From: Arthrobacter bambusae
Lineage (GTDB): Bacteria; Actinomycetota; Actinomycetes; Actinomycetales; Micrococcaceae
Assembly: GCF_030812595.1 (NCBI RefSeq)
Contig: NZ_JAUSSZ010000001.1
Location: forward strand, 310,001 to 374,000
Direction: 5' to 3'
Length of the DNA stretch: 64,000 bases
Positions 62,606 to 64,000 of the stretch are shown one piece after another (position 1 is the stretch's first letter; each line of letters opens with the position of its first letter). The notes under the pieces were generated by a model. That model made no database searches and was not told the origin of the DNA. It saw only the letters and a program-made list of their open reading frames with translations. The translations under genes and the position numbers were made by a program.

Positions 62606-63628
62606 CTAGTCGGAGTACTTCGAGACGTAGTTCACGGCGTCCAGCGCCTGCTTCGTTCCTTTGCCCTGGTTCGGAGCCAGGGTCGCCTCGTCGACCGCCG
62701 TCGCGACCTGCTGGCCCCGGGCCTTGGCGAGCCCGAGTTCTGTAGCCTTGGCACCGTTGGCCACGACGTCGCTGACGTAGATGGAGAACCACTTGCCGGA
62801 CCGGACGGCTTCAACGTTGGACTTGGACGCGCCATTGCCGATGAATTTGATCTTGCTGTCGCCCGCCGCAGCCGCCGCCCCGGTGATCGCCTGCGATGCG
62901 CCGATGACGACGTCGACATCGGGGTTGGCCTGGAAAACGTTCTGGAACGCCTGGCGGCCGCTGTCCTGGGTGTAACCGCCTTCAACACTGGCCACCAGTT
63001 TGATCTTGGGGTCGGTGGACAACTCAGCCTTCACGGCATCTGTTCGGGCGTTATCCAGGGGGAGGGATTTGAATCCTTCCAGGTATGCGACCTTGCACGT
63101 GTCCCCCGGGACAGTGGCGCAAGCCTCCTTGCCCATTTCACCGAGCACTTTGCCGTTGCTGGTCGGGAGGTCCACGATGCTGATGGCACCAGGAACCTGC
63201 GGCTGGATCGTGTCGAACTTCGGTCCGATGACCGAGAACTCGACAACAACGGTGATACCGGCCTGGACCGCCTGCTGCAGTGGTGCGATGAGCGCCTGGT
63301 TATCGTTGGCCTGGACGACGATCACCTCGAATTGCTTGGAGGTGACGGCGTCCTGGATCTGCTGGACTTGGGTCTGCGCGTTGAAGTTGGGGTCAACGAA
63401 CGTGGCGCTGGCGTTGTTGGCCTTCGCCGCCTGCTCGACACCGAGGAAGGTTCCCTGGGCGAAGCCGTTGGACTTGGCGAAACCGAAGAACCCGACCTTG
63501 AGCTGCTTGCCGGCATCGGCGGCCGAGGCAGGTCCCGCGGCGGCTTGCGTGGGAGGTGCGCAGGCGGACGTCAGTAGGGCGAGGCCGGCGAGAGTCATGG
63601 CTGCGGCTGATCGCTTGAAGTGTTTCAC
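62606..63628 (-). CDS. Ribose-type ABC transporter substrate-binding lipoprotein (RbsB-like)
   Basis: The product has 340 aa from GTG 63628 (AAAGGA upstream). A lipoprotein signal ends LLTSAC with the lipidated Cys near residue 23. The family 1/4 periplasmic-binding fold is clear: LKVGFFGFAKSNGFAQGTFL, QVQQIQDAVTSKQFEVIVVQ and VDVVIGASQAITGAAAAAGD. It captures the operon's substrate outside the cell. Given the hydantoinase-type enzymes, this may not be a sugar. Confidence 0.94.
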   Translation of the reverse strand: MKHFKRSAAAMTLAGLALLTSACAPPTQAAAGPASAADAGKQLKVGFFGFAKSNGFAQGTFLGVEQAAKANNASATFVDPNFNAQTQVQQIQDAVTSKQFEVIVVQANDNQALIAPLQQAVQAGITVVVEFSVIGPKFDTIQPQVPGAISIVDLPTSNGKVLGEMGKEACATVPGDTCKVAYLEGFKSLPLDNARTDAVKAELSTDPKIKLVASVEGGYTQDSGRQAFQNVFQANPDVDVVIGASQAITGAAAAAGDSKIKFIGNGASKSNVEAVRSGKWFSIYVSDVVANGAKATELGLAKARGQQVATAVDEATLAPNQGKGTKQALDAVNYVSKYSD

Positions 63629-63663
63629 GGGCGATCCTTTCTGTAGTGAATCTGCGGTGGTGG

Positions 63664-64000
63664 TTAGTATCCGTAGTGGGTTCTGGCGAAGTCCTCGGTG
63701 ATGAAACCGTTGACAATGTCGTAGGCGATGTCCTCGTGGGAGCGTTTGGAGACATCCCCGAACCCGCCGCCGCCTCCGACGGCGAGGCGAACGACGTCGC
63801 CGGCCTTAACCTTTCGGGCGTTGGCCTTCAAGGTACGGACCTCATCGCTGCGACCGGGGTTGATGACAACTTCGGGACCTTGCGCGTCCGAACCGCCGAA
63901 GAGGCCCCAGGCCGGGGTCTTTGACCTTTCGAACCAGAGCCCCACGACGCAGTCGGCGAGGAACTCGTATTCACGTACCACGCCGTTGCCGCCGCGCCAC
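63664..64000 (-). CDS. Hydantoinase B/oxoprolinase family protein, C-terminal part (runs off the window)
   Basis: Only the last 111 residues are visible; the frame is open to the window edge. WRGGNGVVREYEFLADCVVG, the Gly-rich AVGGGGGFGD and the closing DIAYDIVNGFITEDFARTHY match the C-terminus of HyuB-type N-methylhydantoinase/5-oxoprolinase subunits. It is the first gene seen of the minus-strand operon and defines its chemistry as hydrolysis of a cyclic amide. Confidence 0.9.
   Translation of the reverse strand, partial: WRGGNGVVREYEFLADCVVGLWFERSKTPAWGLFGGSDAQGPEVVINPGRSDEVRTLKANARKVKAGDVVRLAVGGGGGFGDVSKRSHEDIAYDIVNGFITEDFARTHYGY

Overview
This window comes from a high-GC actinobacterium, most probably Arthrobacter sensu lato or another Micrococcaceae. 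The reasons are the base composition and many GTG/TTG starts, probable leaderless genes with a -10 element 6-7 nt before the start codon, an ECF41 sigma factor beside a carboxymuconolactone-decarboxylase gene, and a 5-oxoprolinase operon joined to DUF969/DUF979/DUF2891 genes. I found no rRNA, tRNA, CRISPR array, prophage or intact insertion sequence.

Layout. (1) 1-5.9 kb: a very large P-type ATPase (about 1490 aa) flanked by four small paralogous single-helix membrane proteins. (2) 6.1-10.5 kb: stress-type genes, comprising acidic disordered small proteins, NAD(P)H-hydrate dehydratase, a histidine phosphatase and a SigB/SigF-type sigma factor. Two promoter regions here share a TAAG-N4-CTTA palindrome. 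(3) 10.3-20.9 kb: an ADP-heptose and glycosyltransferase cluster with GmhA, GmhB, two HldE-type proteins, three GT9 enzymes, two other glycosyltransferases and an SDR. (4) 21-25.5 kb: a DUF1345 protein, a PRC/MgtE_N/CBS protein and an NRAMP-type transporter behind an M-box (Mg2+) riboswitch, with a divergent ArsR-family regulator. (5) 25.9-31.2 kb: a TetR/MFS pair, TspO, a low-affinity iron permease-like protein, and an AhpD-like protein with an ECF41 sigma factor and its predicted target promoter.

(6) 31.3-39.2 kb: pxpA, a pxpB-pxpC fusion, a biotin carboxylase-BCCP fusion, a GntR regulator, DUF969/DUF979 membrane proteins and DUF2891, with matching GntR-type operators before both transcription blocks. 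(7) 39.5-45.5 kb: a DNA-binding-like protein, a scar of decayed SDR and MmyB-type regulator genes, a glutamate-type ABC transporter (binding protein and two permeases, no ATPase), a beta-hydroxyacid dehydrogenase and a dienelactone hydrolase. (8) 45.6-54.1 kb: small membrane proteins, a Tat-exported purple acid phosphatase, an ABC-F protein with an ABC exporter and a possible attenuator leader, a zinc-ribbon thioredoxin, and remnants of clpB and of a PucR regulator. (9) 54.2-64 kb: a minus-strand operon with hydantoinase B (partial), an Rbs-type ABC transporter, a divergent HyuA-like protein, DUF917, a PucR regulator, a GAF protein and an amidohydrolase, apparently for uptake and hydrolysis of a cyclic amide or related compound.

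Points most worth following up: the P-type ATPase with its small paralogs and its degenerate second ATPase half; the heptose cluster in a Gram-positive host; the M-box-controlled NRAMP protein that lacks the usual Met and His of the metal site and so looks like a magnesium transporter; and the 5-oxoprolinase regulon, which carries every domain of a urea carboxylase split over two genes.
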